Assembly (NCBI RefSeq): GCF_002022275.1
Contig: NZ_MSDF01000013.1
Span: 62,001-126,000 of the forward strand
Direction of reading: 5' to 3'
DNA from: Pseudomonas fluorescens
GTDB lineage: Bacteria > Pseudomonadota > Gammaproteobacteria > Pseudomonadales > Pseudomonadaceae
Length of the DNA: 64,000 bases
The notes below the pieces were generated by a model. That model had not been told where the DNA came from. It ran no database searches and saw nothing but the letters and a program-made list of their open reading frames with translations. Position 1 is the stretch's first letter. Each line of letters starts with the position of its first letter. Shown here piece after piece: positions 30,643 to 39,498 of this stretch. The position numbers and the translations under genes were made by a program.

Positions 30643-30950
30643 GGGTCTGACTGTAGCTGCTCATCTGATACTTAAGAAGTTACAGATCGGTCTTTTTTTG
30701 AAAAAAATTCAGCCTAAAAACCCGATCTGTATCTAAAAGATTGAACTCTCCTGTATCTGCAATACACACCGTCGCCTTGGGATGATAAGCCCCAGAACGG
30801 TGCACACGACCTTGGAAACGGTAGACGCTAAATCGTAACTCGTCACAGTACACACACAATTTTAAGAAATGCCCTACACGACAGACACCTGAATAAATAA
30901 CAAGCCAGGTGTTTGAACCTGCCCGGCGAATGCCAAGAGGACCAAGCGCA
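30643..30950. promoter_or_regulatory. Divergent control region of the gvg cluster
   Basis: This 308-bp gap between gvgR and gvgA has a perfect 9-bp inverted repeat, ACAGATCGG (30682-30690) and CCGATCTGT (30722-30730), and direct repeats CTGTATCT at 30727-30734 and 30751-30758 (24-bp period). MocR regulators (GabR, PdxR, TauR) bind direct repeats, so these are candidate GvgR operators and probably lie near one or both promoters. Confidence 0.6.
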
Positions 30951-31958
30951 ATGACGGCAAGGATGACGCTCACACCGCAAATGGCCGAGTACGAACAGAA
31001 ATTTACCGATGCCGGTGAAGTTCGATGGTTGCCCTATTTGATGTATTTCCACCCGACCAACCATTCTTCATCCGTGGTCAATACAGATTCGTCCGGCTTC
31101 CGTTATTCCGAGTCATTGGGCACCAGTTATTCGGTGGTCGATGCCAGCAAGAATAATGGCCCGGTGCGCGTGCTGGCGGGCAGCTCCACCGTGTTCGGCA
31201 TTGGCGCCAGCGCCGACAGCTGGACCCTGGCCTCGCGTCTGACGCACAACGATTCCCGTGGCGCGCGCTGGATCAATTTCGGCGGTCGCAGTTTCAATTC
31301 CACTCAAGAGCTGGTGCTGTTCACCCTGAACCGGCACCACCTGCCCAAGGTGGATGAAATCGTACTGTTTTCCGGGTTCAACAACCTTGGCCTGGCGCGT
31401 CAGCCCCAAGCCTCCCGGGGCGAGCACGGGGCGTTTTTCAACTGCAATCAGTTTTTCGATGCCTTGGCGCCGCAACAGCCGGCCGCCAGCACGTGGAGCC
31501 TGTCGAATCTGTTCGGCAAGTCTCAGGAGCCTGAGCAACCCGAGCCGCCGTCGATGCAGGAACAGATTGACTACGCCGCCAGGCTGACCCTGCAGCACCT
31601 GGATATCTGGCGCGCCCTGGCCGCGGACATGGGCGCGAAACTCACGTTCATCCTGCAACCCCTGGCCGGCTGGGTCCGCAAGACCGGCAGCCGCGAGGAA
31701 GAGCAACTGTTTGCCGAACTCGACCAGCTCGGCAATTTCACCGAGGCGTATGGCGACATCCTGCAAACCTCGGTGCGCGAAACCTATGCCCAGCGCCTGC
31801 GCGAAGGGGCACAGGACATGGGGGTGAAGTTTGTCGACATCACGCCATTGCTGGCCGAGGCACTGGAGCCACAGGACTGGCAGTTCGTCGACCGTATCCA
31901 CTTCACCGATGCCGGCAACGACCGGGTTTCAAAACTAATTCTCGATGTCACCCGCTAA
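30951..31958 (+). CDS. gvgA: SGNH-hydrolase-like protein, GvgA
   Basis: The 335-aa protein has an SGNH/GDSL-like order of motifs: VRVLAGSSTVFGIGAS (Ser block), NFGGRSFNSTQE (Gly block), VLFSGFNNLGLA (Asn block) and FVDRIHFTDAGNDRVS (Asp-x-x-His block). There is no signal peptide, so it is probably cytoplasmic. It is the first structural gene of the cluster. Possible roles are acyl transfer or hydrolysis on a biosynthetic intermediate; this is inference. The start at 30951 (MTARMTLTPQ) follows AAGAGGACC; an in-frame extension to 30909 lacks a site. Confidence 0.75.
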   Translation: MTARMTLTPQMAEYEQKFTDAGEVRWLPYLMYFHPTNHSSSVVNTDSSGFRYSESLGTSYSVVDASKNNGPVRVLAGSSTVFGIGASADSWTLASRLTHNDSRGARWINFGGRSFNSTQELVLFTLNRHHLPKVDEIVLFSGFNNLGLARQPQASRGEHGAFFNCNQFFDALAPQQPAASTWSLSNLFGKSQEPEQPEPPSMQEQIDYAARLTLQHLDIWRALAADMGAKLTFILQPLAGWVRKTGSREEEQLFAELDQLGNFTEAYGDILQTSVRETYAQRLREGAQDMGVKFVDITPLLAEALEPQDWQFVDRIHFTDAGNDRVSKLILDVTR

Positions 31959-31969
31959 AGGACTTGCAC

Positions 31970-32053
31970 ATGAAATCCATCAAAAAGTTTTTTCAGCGCC
32001 TGTTTGGAAAAAAGAAGAAAAAGCCTGACTCCTCCATTTACCCGATGTTCTGA
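31970..32053 (+). CDS. gvgB: 27-residue basic peptide, GvgB
   Basis: This tiny ORF lies between gvgA and gvgC, 11 nt after the former. The peptide begins MKSIKKFFQRLFGKKKKK and ends DSSIYPMF: a cationic amphipathic helix, a Lys run and a short polar tail. A ribosome-binding site (AAAGGAC) precedes it. The gvg cluster of P. fluorescens WH6 was reported to need two ORFs under 150 nt; this and the ORF at 37943 fit that description exactly. Its role is unknown; a carrier/scaffold peptide or an enzyme subunit are open possibilities. Confidence 0.7.
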   Translation: MKSIKKFFQRLFGKKKKKPDSSIYPMF

Positions 32054-32070
32054 CGCAGCACTGGAAGGTA

Positions 32071-34281
32071 ATGGCTATGGATGGTTCGGTTTTAACGCGG
32101 ATGCCCGCAGATGACAGGTGGCGCGAACTCTACCGTCTGGCGCTCGACCCTGAATGTTTCCTGGATGCGGAGTATCTCGACACTCTGTTGGGTGACAACC
32201 GCGAGACGGCGCCATTGCCGCTGCTCTCCCGGCAGATCGACGCGTGGCAACTGGAACAGGCTTCGGCGTATGCCGGTGCCGCGGCCGCCGCCGTCGAACA
32301 GCACAACGCCCACGCCTTTGCCCAGGCGTTGGCCGTCTACTCGGCACCGATGGCCTCGGTGCTGGGCTGCTGGCTGCAGGGCATGAGCGCGCCCGGCGTA
32401 TTTGAAGACCCCGCACAGTTGCGCTTGATGCAACTGTTTGCCCATGACGTGGGCGTCGGCTACCCGAACGCCTCCCGCGCCCATCACTTCAACGCGCTGC
32501 TGGGCCAGTTACAGTTGACGGCATACGCCTTGGCCCCGGCGCAACTGGCGACCCTGCCCGACCTGAATGACGACGCGTTCGAACTGCCCGCACTGTTGCT
32601 GGCCCTGAGCCGGCGCAGCGATGCCTTTGGCGATGAGCTGTGCGGTGTCGATTGGGCCCTGCGCGCCGTAGGCTTGTGCCCGGGCTGGGCAGCCATGGGG
32701 CAGCTTGAGGGGCTGGCGCTGAAGCTGGGTCGGCTGGACCTGAGCGCCTCCTTCCCCGGCCTGGAGCCGGCTTCGTTGCGCCATATCAGCCAGTGGGTTG
32801 CGCACCGGATCATCGAACAGGGCGAAGACCGCCAAGCCCGTCTACTGCGCGGCGCCAACTGGCTGTTCGGCGCACTGCAACGCTGGAATGCGCGGCTGTA
32901 TAACGCCTCGCTGACCGCCACCTCGCCGCAGCAGGCCATCGCGCATTTGATGCAGCGCCTGGCCCGGGTTGGCGCGGTGTATCACCAGAATTACCTGATC
33001 GAAGGCCGCAGCCTGGCGCTGTGGCTTGAAGACGCGCAGCACGACCCGTTGCCCCTGCTGGATGTGCTGTCGCGCAGCCGTCTGATCGTGCCTGGCAACT
33101 CGAAAAAAAGCTTGCTGGTCACCAGCCTGGTAGCGCCGACCGGGCGCATGTTCCGCATCTTCAGCGAGGCTGACTTAAACGTGATTCGCCAGTGGATCGA
33201 TTGGTTGCCCCAGGCTGCCAATACGGTGCAACTGCCGCGCCAGCCGATCGACAGCCGCGCCATGGTGGCCCGCCCGAGTACCGCCAGCACGGCCGACACA
33301 GGGCACTGGCCGCAGAACCTGCGCGAGGCCTATTTTGTCTTGCAGGGGCGCGCGCTGCAGCCAACCACCCTGACGTTCGCCCATGCCTATGTGAGCCGTT
33401 GGCTGGAGCAGTCGCGCCAATCGCTGAAAACCTCCGGGCGCCAATTGCCCGAGCAGTGGGGCCCCCACGTGCTGCGCGCCTGGTTGCTGGACAAGCATGA
33501 CCAGAACGGCCGGCAGTTCGATGACAGCGACCCGGCGCAAATGCCGAGCCGTGAAGAAATCGTCGAGTCGACCCTGCAACTGGCGCCTCTCACGCTGATC
33601 GACGGCGCGTGGCTGCAAGGGTTTACCGACGTGGGGCTGGCGTCTTCCCATGTGGGTTACACCCTGTTCCAGACCTATTGGGACGAATTGGGCAACGGCA
33701 TCGAGGCGCTCAACCACCCGAAGATCTACCGCGATGGCCTGCGGGAAATGGATTTCGAACTGGCCCCCACCGGTAGCCGTGAATTCTCCGAAGACCCGCG
33801 CCTGTATGAGGAGTCCTTCGGACTGCCGGTGTATTGGCTGTGCCTGGGCAAATTGCCCGTGACGTTCATGCCTGAAGTCCTCGGCATGAACCTGGCGATG
33901 GAGTTGTCCGGCGTGGGCGGCAGTTATCGCTCGGCGCGACGCTTTTTACGGCACTACGGCTTCAGCACAGCGTTTGTCGATCTGCACAACACCATCGATA
34001 ACGTGTCCACCGGGCACTCGGCCTGGGCGGCCGATGCGATTGACGCCTACATGCGCGCATTCACCAGCGCCGAGCAGCTCGCCGCGCAATGGCAACGCGT
34101 GCGGGTGGGCTATGAGTCGCTGGCGCCGATGCCGGGCAAGTGGACCTCGCTGTTGCGTCGATTGGGCCTCTCATCCGCAGGCAACGTACTCCCGCGTCCG
34201 GCACGCAGAACGGCTTCAAAAAGCTATCTGCATCACTTGCCGATCACGCGGGAAGTACTGCTGGAAACCCACGAACAATAA
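32071..34281 (+). CDS. gvgC: Heme-oxygenase-like diiron oxygenase family protein, GvgC
   Basis: The 736-aa protein has a long N-terminal part of unknown fold (about 1-480) and a C-terminal iron-containing redox (HDO) domain. The metal-ligand pattern is DELGNGIEALNH (D538-H549), PEVLGMNLAMELSG (E602, E611) and HNTIDNVSTGH (H639, D643, H649). HDO enzymes catalyse N-oxygenation (SznF) or oxidative C-C cleavage/desaturation (BesC, UndA). In an aminooxy-vinylglycine pathway such an enzyme could form the N-O bond or the vinyl group; this is inference. It is adjacent to the small peptide gene gvgB. Confidence 0.75.
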   Translation: MAMDGSVLTRMPADDRWRELYRLALDPECFLDAEYLDTLLGDNRETAPLPLLSRQIDAWQLEQASAYAGAAAAAVEQHNAHAFAQALAVYSAPMASVLGCWLQGMSAPGVFEDPAQLRLMQLFAHDVGVGYPNASRAHHFNALLGQLQLTAYALAPAQLATLPDLNDDAFELPALLLALSRRSDAFGDELCGVDWALRAVGLCPGWAAMGQLEGLALKLGRLDLSASFPGLEPASLRHISQWVAHRIIEQGEDRQARLLRGANWLFGALQRWNARLYNASLTATSPQQAIAHLMQRLARVGAVYHQNYLIEGRSLALWLEDAQHDPLPLLDVLSRSRLIVPGNSKKSLLVTSLVAPTGRMFRIFSEADLNVIRQWIDWLPQAANTVQLPRQPIDSRAMVARPSTASTADTGHWPQNLREAYFVLQGRALQPTTLTFAHAYVSRWLEQSRQSLKTSGRQLPEQWGPHVLRAWLLDKHDQNGRQFDDSDPAQMPSREEIVESTLQLAPLTLIDGAWLQGFTDVGLASSHVGYTLFQTYWDELGNGIEALNHPKIYRDGLREMDFELAPTGSREFSEDPRLYEESFGLPVYWLCLGKLPVTFMPEVLGMNLAMELSGVGGSYRSARRFLRHYGFSTAFVDLHNTIDNVSTGHSAWAADAIDAYMRAFTSAEQLAAQWQRVRVGYESLAPMPGKWTSLLRRLGLSSAGNVLPRPARRTASKSYLHHLPITREVLLETHEQ

Positions 34282-34298
34282 CGCCACGAGGAGCAATT

Positions 34299-35342
34299 AT
34301 GTCTTTGGTAGAAGTGCATAACGAATGGGACCCCCTCGAGGAAATGATCGTGGGCAATGCCCGTGGCGCGCGCGTGCCTCGGCCGGACAAAGGCCTGTTC
34401 GCCCTCGACTACAGCGAACACCACGACTCGCCCCAGGAGATTCCGTCAGGCCCTTATCCCGAGCAGCTGGTTGAAGAGGCTCAGGAAGACCTGGACGCCT
34501 TTGCCGCCTTCCTGGTCGGCCATGGGGTAACCGTGCGCCGGCCCAGGGAGACCTATCATGCCGCGCTGTTCGGCACCGCCGACTGGAAAACCGACGGCGA
34601 ATACAACTACTGCCCAAGGGATGTCCTGCTGCCGGTTGGAAAGACCATCATTGAAGCGCCGATGGCCTTGCGCAGCCGTTACTTCGAACCTTTTGCCTAC
34701 CGCGAACACCTGCACGCGTACTTCGCCAGCGGCGCCAACTGGATTTCCGCGCCCAAGCCGGAACTGCCGGACAGCACCTACCGGGTCAACCCGCGTGAAG
34801 GTTCGATCATCGCCAACGATGAGCCGATTTTCGATGCCGCCAACGTCCTTCGCATGGGCCGCGACATTCTTTACCTGGTGTCGCGCAGCGGTAATCGCCA
34901 GGGTTACGAGTGGCTCAAGCGCGTGCTCGGTGATCAATATCGGGTGCACGCCCTCAGCGGGTTCTACGACGGTACGCACCTGGACACCACCATCACCCTG
35001 GTACGCCCGGGGCTGGTGGTATTGAACCCCGAGCGCATCGGCAAGGACCAGGTGCCGCAGGTGTTCAAGGGTTGGGACATCATCTGGGCTCCCGACATGG
35101 TCGACACCGGCTACTGCTGGTCGTACCCGCGTGCGTCGATCTGGCAAGGCATGAACTTCATCATGGTCAACCCGTCGCTGGCGGTGATCAATGACCAGCA
35201 GGTCCCGCTGATTCGCGCGCTGGAAAAACACGGCATCGATGTGGCGCCGCTGAAGATGCGCCATGCGCGCAGTTTGAGCGGCGGCTTCCATTGTGTGTCC
35301 GTCGACATTCGTCGACGCGGCACGCTGGAAGATTACCGTTGA
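34299..35342 (+). CDS. gvgD: Amidinotransferase-family protein, GvgD
   Basis: The 347-aa protein of the glycine/inosamine amidinotransferase fold begins MSLVEVHNEWDPLEEMIVG. Catalytic-type residues are visible: Asp179 (EPIFDAANVLR), His227 (YDGTHLDTTI) and Cys332 (LSGGFHCVSVDIRR). The family moves an amidino group from arginine, or hydrolyses it. I recall that the two central genes of the WH6 gvg cluster were dispensable for the main product; gvgD and gvgE occupy that place. The start at 34299 follows GAGGAG; a longer frame from 34140 overlaps gvgC and was rejected. Confidence 0.82.
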   Translation: MSLVEVHNEWDPLEEMIVGNARGARVPRPDKGLFALDYSEHHDSPQEIPSGPYPEQLVEEAQEDLDAFAAFLVGHGVTVRRPRETYHAALFGTADWKTDGEYNYCPRDVLLPVGKTIIEAPMALRSRYFEPFAYREHLHAYFASGANWISAPKPELPDSTYRVNPREGSIIANDEPIFDAANVLRMGRDILYLVSRSGNRQGYEWLKRVLGDQYRVHALSGFYDGTHLDTTITLVRPGLVVLNPERIGKDQVPQVFKGWDIIWAPDMVDTGYCWSYPRASIWQGMNFIMVNPSLAVINDQQVPLIRALEKHGIDVAPLKMRHARSLSGGFHCVSVDIRRRGTLEDYR

Positions 35343-35355
35343 GCAGGGCGTGACC

Positions 35356-35979
35356 ATGCAGGTACTGGATTACTACTCGATTGTGCTGTTCGTGATCGCC
35401 ACGTGCGTCACGCCAGGGCCGAACAACGTGATGTTGATGTCGTCCGGCGCCAATTTCGGCATGGGCCGCACCTTGCGCCATGTGGCCGGTATCAACATCG
35501 GTTTTCCGCTGATGGTGGTGGCGGTCGGGCTGGGGGCCGGGGCGGTGTTCCGGCAGTACCCGCGCCTACATGACGGCTTGCAGGTGATCGGCGCGCTGTA
35601 CCTGTTGTTCCTGGCGTACCAGATAGCCAGTGCGCCCACCACTGACCTGGGTGACAAATCCGGCAAGCCTTTGGGGTTCACCGCTGCGGCGTTGTTCCAG
35701 TGGGTCAACCCGAAGGCCTGGGTGATGGCGGTGGGCGCGGTGCTGGCCTACACCTCGCCCTCTGGTTCGTACACGGTGCAGGTGTTCCTGATTGCCCTGT
35801 TGTTTTTTGTATTCGGTTCACCGTGCTCCATGGTCTGGGTGTTTTTCGGGCAATACCTGCGGCGATTCCTGACCCAACCGCAACGTTTGAAGGCGTTCAA
35901 TATCAGCATGAGCCTGGTGCTCGTGATCTCCTTGATCCCGGTTTTACGAAGCCTGCCATTTTCCCAATGGTGGTCTTGA
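35356..35979 (+). CDS. gvgE: LysE/RhtB-family amino-acid exporter, GvgE
   Basis: The 207-aa inner-membrane protein has about six hydrophobic segments and the LysE signature VTPGPNNVMLMSSGANFG near the N-terminus. It is probably an exporter of an amino-acid-like product or intermediate; it is one of three LysE proteins in the cluster. It starts 13 bp after gvgD with ATG at 35356; an upstream in-frame start inside gvgD was rejected. Confidence 0.88.
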   Translation: MQVLDYYSIVLFVIATCVTPGPNNVMLMSSGANFGMGRTLRHVAGINIGFPLMVVAVGLGAGAVFRQYPRLHDGLQVIGALYLLFLAYQIASAPTTDLGDKSGKPLGFTAAALFQWVNPKAWVMAVGAVLAYTSPSGSYTVQVFLIALLFFVFGSPCSMVWVFFGQYLRRFLTQPQRLKAFNISMSLVLVISLIPVLRSLPFSQWWS

Positions 35980-36069
35980 AACGCAGAGAAAGGTTGCCAA
36001 GACGTCAGCATGTCGATTGGCGCAGGCAACTCCACGGATTGGCATGATGCGATGAGGATGCACAGTTAA

Positions 36070-37911
36070 ATGGCTATTTATGTTTTAGGGATTTCTGCCT
36101 TCTACCACGACAGTGCTGCCGCCCTGGTCAAGGACGGTGTGCCCGTCGCCGCCGCCCAGGAAGAGCGCTTCACCCGCGTGCGCCACGACCCCGCGTTCCC
36201 GGCCCAGGCCATTGCCTATTGCCTGGACGCCGAGGGCATCACCCTGGATGACCTGCAAGCAGTGGTTTACTACGAAGACCCCCAGGAAAAATTCTCACGG
36301 GTGATTTCGTCGTTTGCCAGCGGCGGCATCGGCGGCGCGCGTACGTTCATCAATGCGATGCCGGAGTGGATTCGCTGGAAGTGGAACGTGCTCAAGTTTG
36401 TCGACGAGCAATTGGAGACCCTGAACCGGGGCAAGGCGCCGCGCACCCAGGCCTCCCAGCATCACCGTTCCCACGCGGCGGCGGCGTTTTACCCGTCACC
36501 GTTCGAAAACGCGGCGGTGTTGTGCATCGACGGCATCGGCGAGTGGCATTCGACCACCATCTGGCACGGCAAGGGTTCGAGCCTTGAGCTGAAAAACTCG
36601 ATTTCCTACCCCCACTCCGTGGGCTTGCTGTATTCGGCCATGACCTACTATTGCGGGTTCAAGGTCGACTCCGGCGAATACAAGCTGATGGGCCTGGCGC
36701 CGTATGGCCAGCCGATCTATGCCGACAAGATTCGCGACGAGCTGATCAATATCCGCGAGGACGGCTCGTTCACCCTGAACATGAAGTACTTCGAATACCT
36801 GCGCGGTGAGCGCATGGTGGGCGAGGCCTTTGAGACGCTGTTCGGCGGGCCGATCCGCCAGCCCGAAAGCCCGATCTCACAGCGCGAGTGCGACTTGGCG
36901 GCGTCGATCCAGAAAGTCACTGAGGAAGTGGTGCTGGGCCTGGCCACTGCCGCGGTCAAGCAGACCGGCGAGCGCAACCTGTGCCTGGCCGGTGGCGTGG
37001 CCTTGAATTGCGTGGCCAACGGCGTGCTCAGCCGCTCGGGGCGTTTCGATTCGATCTGGATCCAGCCGGCAGCCGGCGATGCCGGTTGTGCCCTGGGGGC
37101 GGCGTTGGACTTTGCGGTCAAGCACAGCGGTCGCCCGCACCTGGAGGGCAACAAGTCCGATGCCATGAGCGGCAGCCTGCTTGGGCCGGGCTTTGGCGAC
37201 GAAGAAATCGCCCGGTTTCTGCTGGAAAACCAATACCCCTTTACCCGCTATGACGACGCCGGGCTGTATGACCAAGTCGCCAGTCGCCTGGCCGAGGGCG
37301 CCGTGGTGGGCTGGTTCCAGGGGCGCATGGAGTTTGGCCCCAGGGCCCTGGGCGCGCGTTCGATTCTCGGCGATGCGCGCAACCCCGAGATGCAGCGCAC
37401 CATGAACCTGAAAATCAAATACCGCGAGTCGTTCCGCCCGTTTGCCCCGGCCGTACTGGCCGAGGACGCCGGCAACTATTTCGATATCTGCGAAAAAAGC
37501 CCGTACATGCTGATGGTCGCGCCGGTCACCGACTCGATCAAATCCCGGCAGTCACTCCAGGAAGGCGGCCCGCAGCGGAGCTTGGGCAGCATCAACAATA
37601 TTCGCTCGCAGTTGCCGGCGGTGACCCACGTAGACCTGTCGGCACGGGTGCAAACGGTAACCGAGGAAGACAACGCGCCCTTCACCTACCTGCTGCGCAG
37701 TTTCAAGGAGCGCACGGGGTGCTCGGTGCTGGTCAACACCTCGTTCAACGTGCGTGGCGAACCGATTGTGTGCAAGCCGGAGGAAGCGTACGCCTGCTTC
37801 ATGCGCACGGAAATGGACGTGCTGGTCCTCGGCCGTTACGTGCTGGAGCGCCCCGGGCAGCCTGCCTTCGTCGAGGCCGTCGACTGGCGCAGCGAGATCC
37901 CGCTGGATTGA
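36070..37911 (+). CDS. gvgF: Carbamoyltransferase (TobZ/NodU family), GvgF
   Basis: The 613-aa protein combines an ASKHA/Kae1-like domain (VLGISAFYHDSAAALVKDG; EERFTRVRHD; QHHRSHAAAAFYPSPF with metal-binding His) and a C-terminal YrdC-independent carbamoyl-transfer region (GWFQGRMEFGPRALGARSIL; NTSFNVRGEPIV). Such enzymes use carbamoyl phosphate and ATP to O-carbamoylate small molecules. In this cluster a carbamoyl group may activate a hydroxyl as a leaving group or be a transient protecting group; this is inference. It is followed 31 bp later by the small ORF gvgG. Confidence 0.9.
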   Translation: MAIYVLGISAFYHDSAAALVKDGVPVAAAQEERFTRVRHDPAFPAQAIAYCLDAEGITLDDLQAVVYYEDPQEKFSRVISSFASGGIGGARTFINAMPEWIRWKWNVLKFVDEQLETLNRGKAPRTQASQHHRSHAAAAFYPSPFENAAVLCIDGIGEWHSTTIWHGKGSSLELKNSISYPHSVGLLYSAMTYYCGFKVDSGEYKLMGLAPYGQPIYADKIRDELINIREDGSFTLNMKYFEYLRGERMVGEAFETLFGGPIRQPESPISQRECDLAASIQKVTEEVVLGLATAAVKQTGERNLCLAGGVALNCVANGVLSRSGRFDSIWIQPAAGDAGCALGAALDFAVKHSGRPHLEGNKSDAMSGSLLGPGFGDEEIARFLLENQYPFTRYDDAGLYDQVASRLAEGAVVGWFQGRMEFGPRALGARSILGDARNPEMQRTMNLKIKYRESFRPFAPAVLAEDAGNYFDICEKSPYMLMVAPVTDSIKSRQSLQEGGPQRSLGSINNIRSQLPAVTHVDLSARVQTVTEEDNAPFTYLLRSFKERTGCSVLVNTSFNVRGEPIVCKPEEAYACFMRTEMDVLVLGRYVLERPGQPAFVEAVDWRSEIPLD

Positions 37912-37942
37912 TCCTGACCCTTAACCTTTTGGAGCTTATACC

Positions 37943-38086
37943 GTGCTGAGATTTCTTGCGTTTCTGATGTTTATCGTCGTGCTGCTGCCCATCGGCCTGA
38001 CGCGTTCGGTCTTTCACTCTTCCCGTTTCGGACGGCGCTTTCACCAGGCCCCGACGGCTTGGGATCACTCCGTGAGTCACCTGTAA
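37943..38086 (+). CDS. gvgG: 47-residue membrane peptide, GvgG
   Basis: The GTG-started small ORF begins with one hydrophobic helix (residues 3-19, LAFLMFIVVLLPIGL), followed by a basic, His-rich tail (SRFGRRFHQAP). GGAG lies 9 nt upstream. Together with gvgB it corresponds to the pair of very small ORFs reported as essential in the WH6 cluster. One membrane span suggests a membrane-anchored helper. It lies between gvgF and gvgH, 26 bp before the latter. Confidence 0.65.
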   Translation: MLRFLAFLMFIVVLLPIGLTRSVFHSSRFGRRFHQAPTAWDHSVSHL

Positions 38087-38112
38087 CGCCAACCGCCCGA
38101 GGAACCGCGCGC

Positions 38113-39432
38113 ATGTCAAAAGTAATCTACAAAAACCTCAACACCTCACCGATCCTGGCGGTCGGCGGGGCCGGGGTGTGGCTTGAGGACGCAACGGGCA
38201 AACGCTACCTCGACACCTGCGGCGGTGTCGCGGTGTCGAGCCTGGGCCATGGCCACCCGCGTATCGCCGCGGCATTCGAACGCGAAGCAAAGAAACTGGC
38301 CTGGGCCCATGCGGGCAGCTTCACCACCGCCGCCGCCGAGGAACTGGCCGAACGCCTGGTGACAGCCAGCGGCGGCCTGGCACGTGCGCAATTTTTATCC
38401 GGCGGCTCGGAGGTGATGGAGCTGGCGATGAAAATCGCTTACCAGTACCAATGCGAGCGCGGCTTGCCCGACAAGTCGGTGTTCATTTCCCGCCGACAGA
38501 GCTACCACGGCAGCACCTTGGGCACCTTGAGCATCTCCGGCAACCCTCAGCGCCAGTCGGTGTTTGGCCGACTGTTTACGCCGGCCGAGTTTGTCTCGCC
38601 GTGCTACGCCTACCGTGATCAGCGGCCCGACGAAAGCGACGAGCAGTACACCACGCGCCTGGCCGATGAACTGGACGCCAGAATTCGTAGTCTGGGCCGT
38701 GAAAACGTCGCGGCGTTCTTTGCCGAGACCGTGGTGGGTTCCACCAACGGTGCGGTGCCTGCGGTGCCCGGTTACTTTCGCAAGATCAAGGCGGTGTGCG
38801 AGCGTCACGATGTGCTGCTGATCCTCGATGAGGTGATGGCCGGCATGGGGCGTACCGGGCAACTGTTCGCTTATGCCGACGACGGCATCGTGCCGGACAT
38901 GGTCACCGTCGGCAAAGGCCTGGCGGCGGGCTACATGCCGATCTCGGCGCTGTTGATCAGTGAACAGGTGCATTCGGTAATGGCCGGTGGTTCAGGTGTG
39001 TTGGGCAACGGCCAGACCCATGTCAACCATCCGCTCGCCTGCGCCATTGCCCTGGAAGTGCAGCAAGTGATTGCCGAAGAGAACCTGCTGGCGCAAGTGC
39101 GCCAGCGCGGTGAGCAACTGCGCAGCTGGCTCAGGGAAAGCCTGGCGGACCTGGATATCGTCGGCGATGTGCGCGGGCGCGGGCTGTTCGTGGGCGTCGA
39201 GTTTGTCGAAAGCCGTGCCACCAAGGCGCCCTTCAAGGGCGGCGGCGCGTATGCCGCGGCCCTCAAGCAAGAGGCGCTGCGGCAAGGCCTGCTGATCTAT
39301 CCCGGCAGCGGCACGGTGCAGGGCACACAAGGCAATCACGTGCTGTTTGCACCGCCGTTTATCACCAGCGAAGACGAGCTGGGGCAAATGGTCGAGCGCT
39401 TCAACGCCGTGGTCAGGGCTGTCGCGTACTAG
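38113..39432 (+). CDS. gvgH: Class-III PLP aminotransferase, GvgH
   Basis: The 439-aa class-III (ornithine/GABA-type) aminotransferase has WLEDATGKRYLDTCGGVAVSSLGHGHPR, ILDEVMAGMGRTG (Asp that contacts the PLP ring nitrogen) and VTVGKGLAAGYMPISALLIS with the Schiff-base Lys268. It could interconvert an omega-amino group or perform PLP chemistry such as gamma-elimination needed for a vinylglycine; the exact reaction is unknown. The start at 38113 (MSKVIYKNLN) fits the family; the longer frame from 38059 overlaps gvgG. Confidence 0.9.
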   Translation: MSKVIYKNLNTSPILAVGGAGVWLEDATGKRYLDTCGGVAVSSLGHGHPRIAAAFEREAKKLAWAHAGSFTTAAAEELAERLVTASGGLARAQFLSGGSEVMELAMKIAYQYQCERGLPDKSVFISRRQSYHGSTLGTLSISGNPQRQSVFGRLFTPAEFVSPCYAYRDQRPDESDEQYTTRLADELDARIRSLGRENVAAFFAETVVGSTNGAVPAVPGYFRKIKAVCERHDVLLILDEVMAGMGRTGQLFAYADDGIVPDMVTVGKGLAAGYMPISALLISEQVHSVMAGGSGVLGNGQTHVNHPLACAIALEVQQVIAEENLLAQVRQRGEQLRSWLRESLADLDIVGDVRGRGLFVGVEFVESRATKAPFKGGGAYAAALKQEALRQGLLIYPGSGTVQGTQGNHVLFAPPFITSEDELGQMVERFNAVVRAVAY

Positions 39433-39498
39433 CGATCGAGCGGGTTCACCGGGGGACGGTCGATGTCCCCCGTATTACTTGGAAATGGAGACGTGAAG

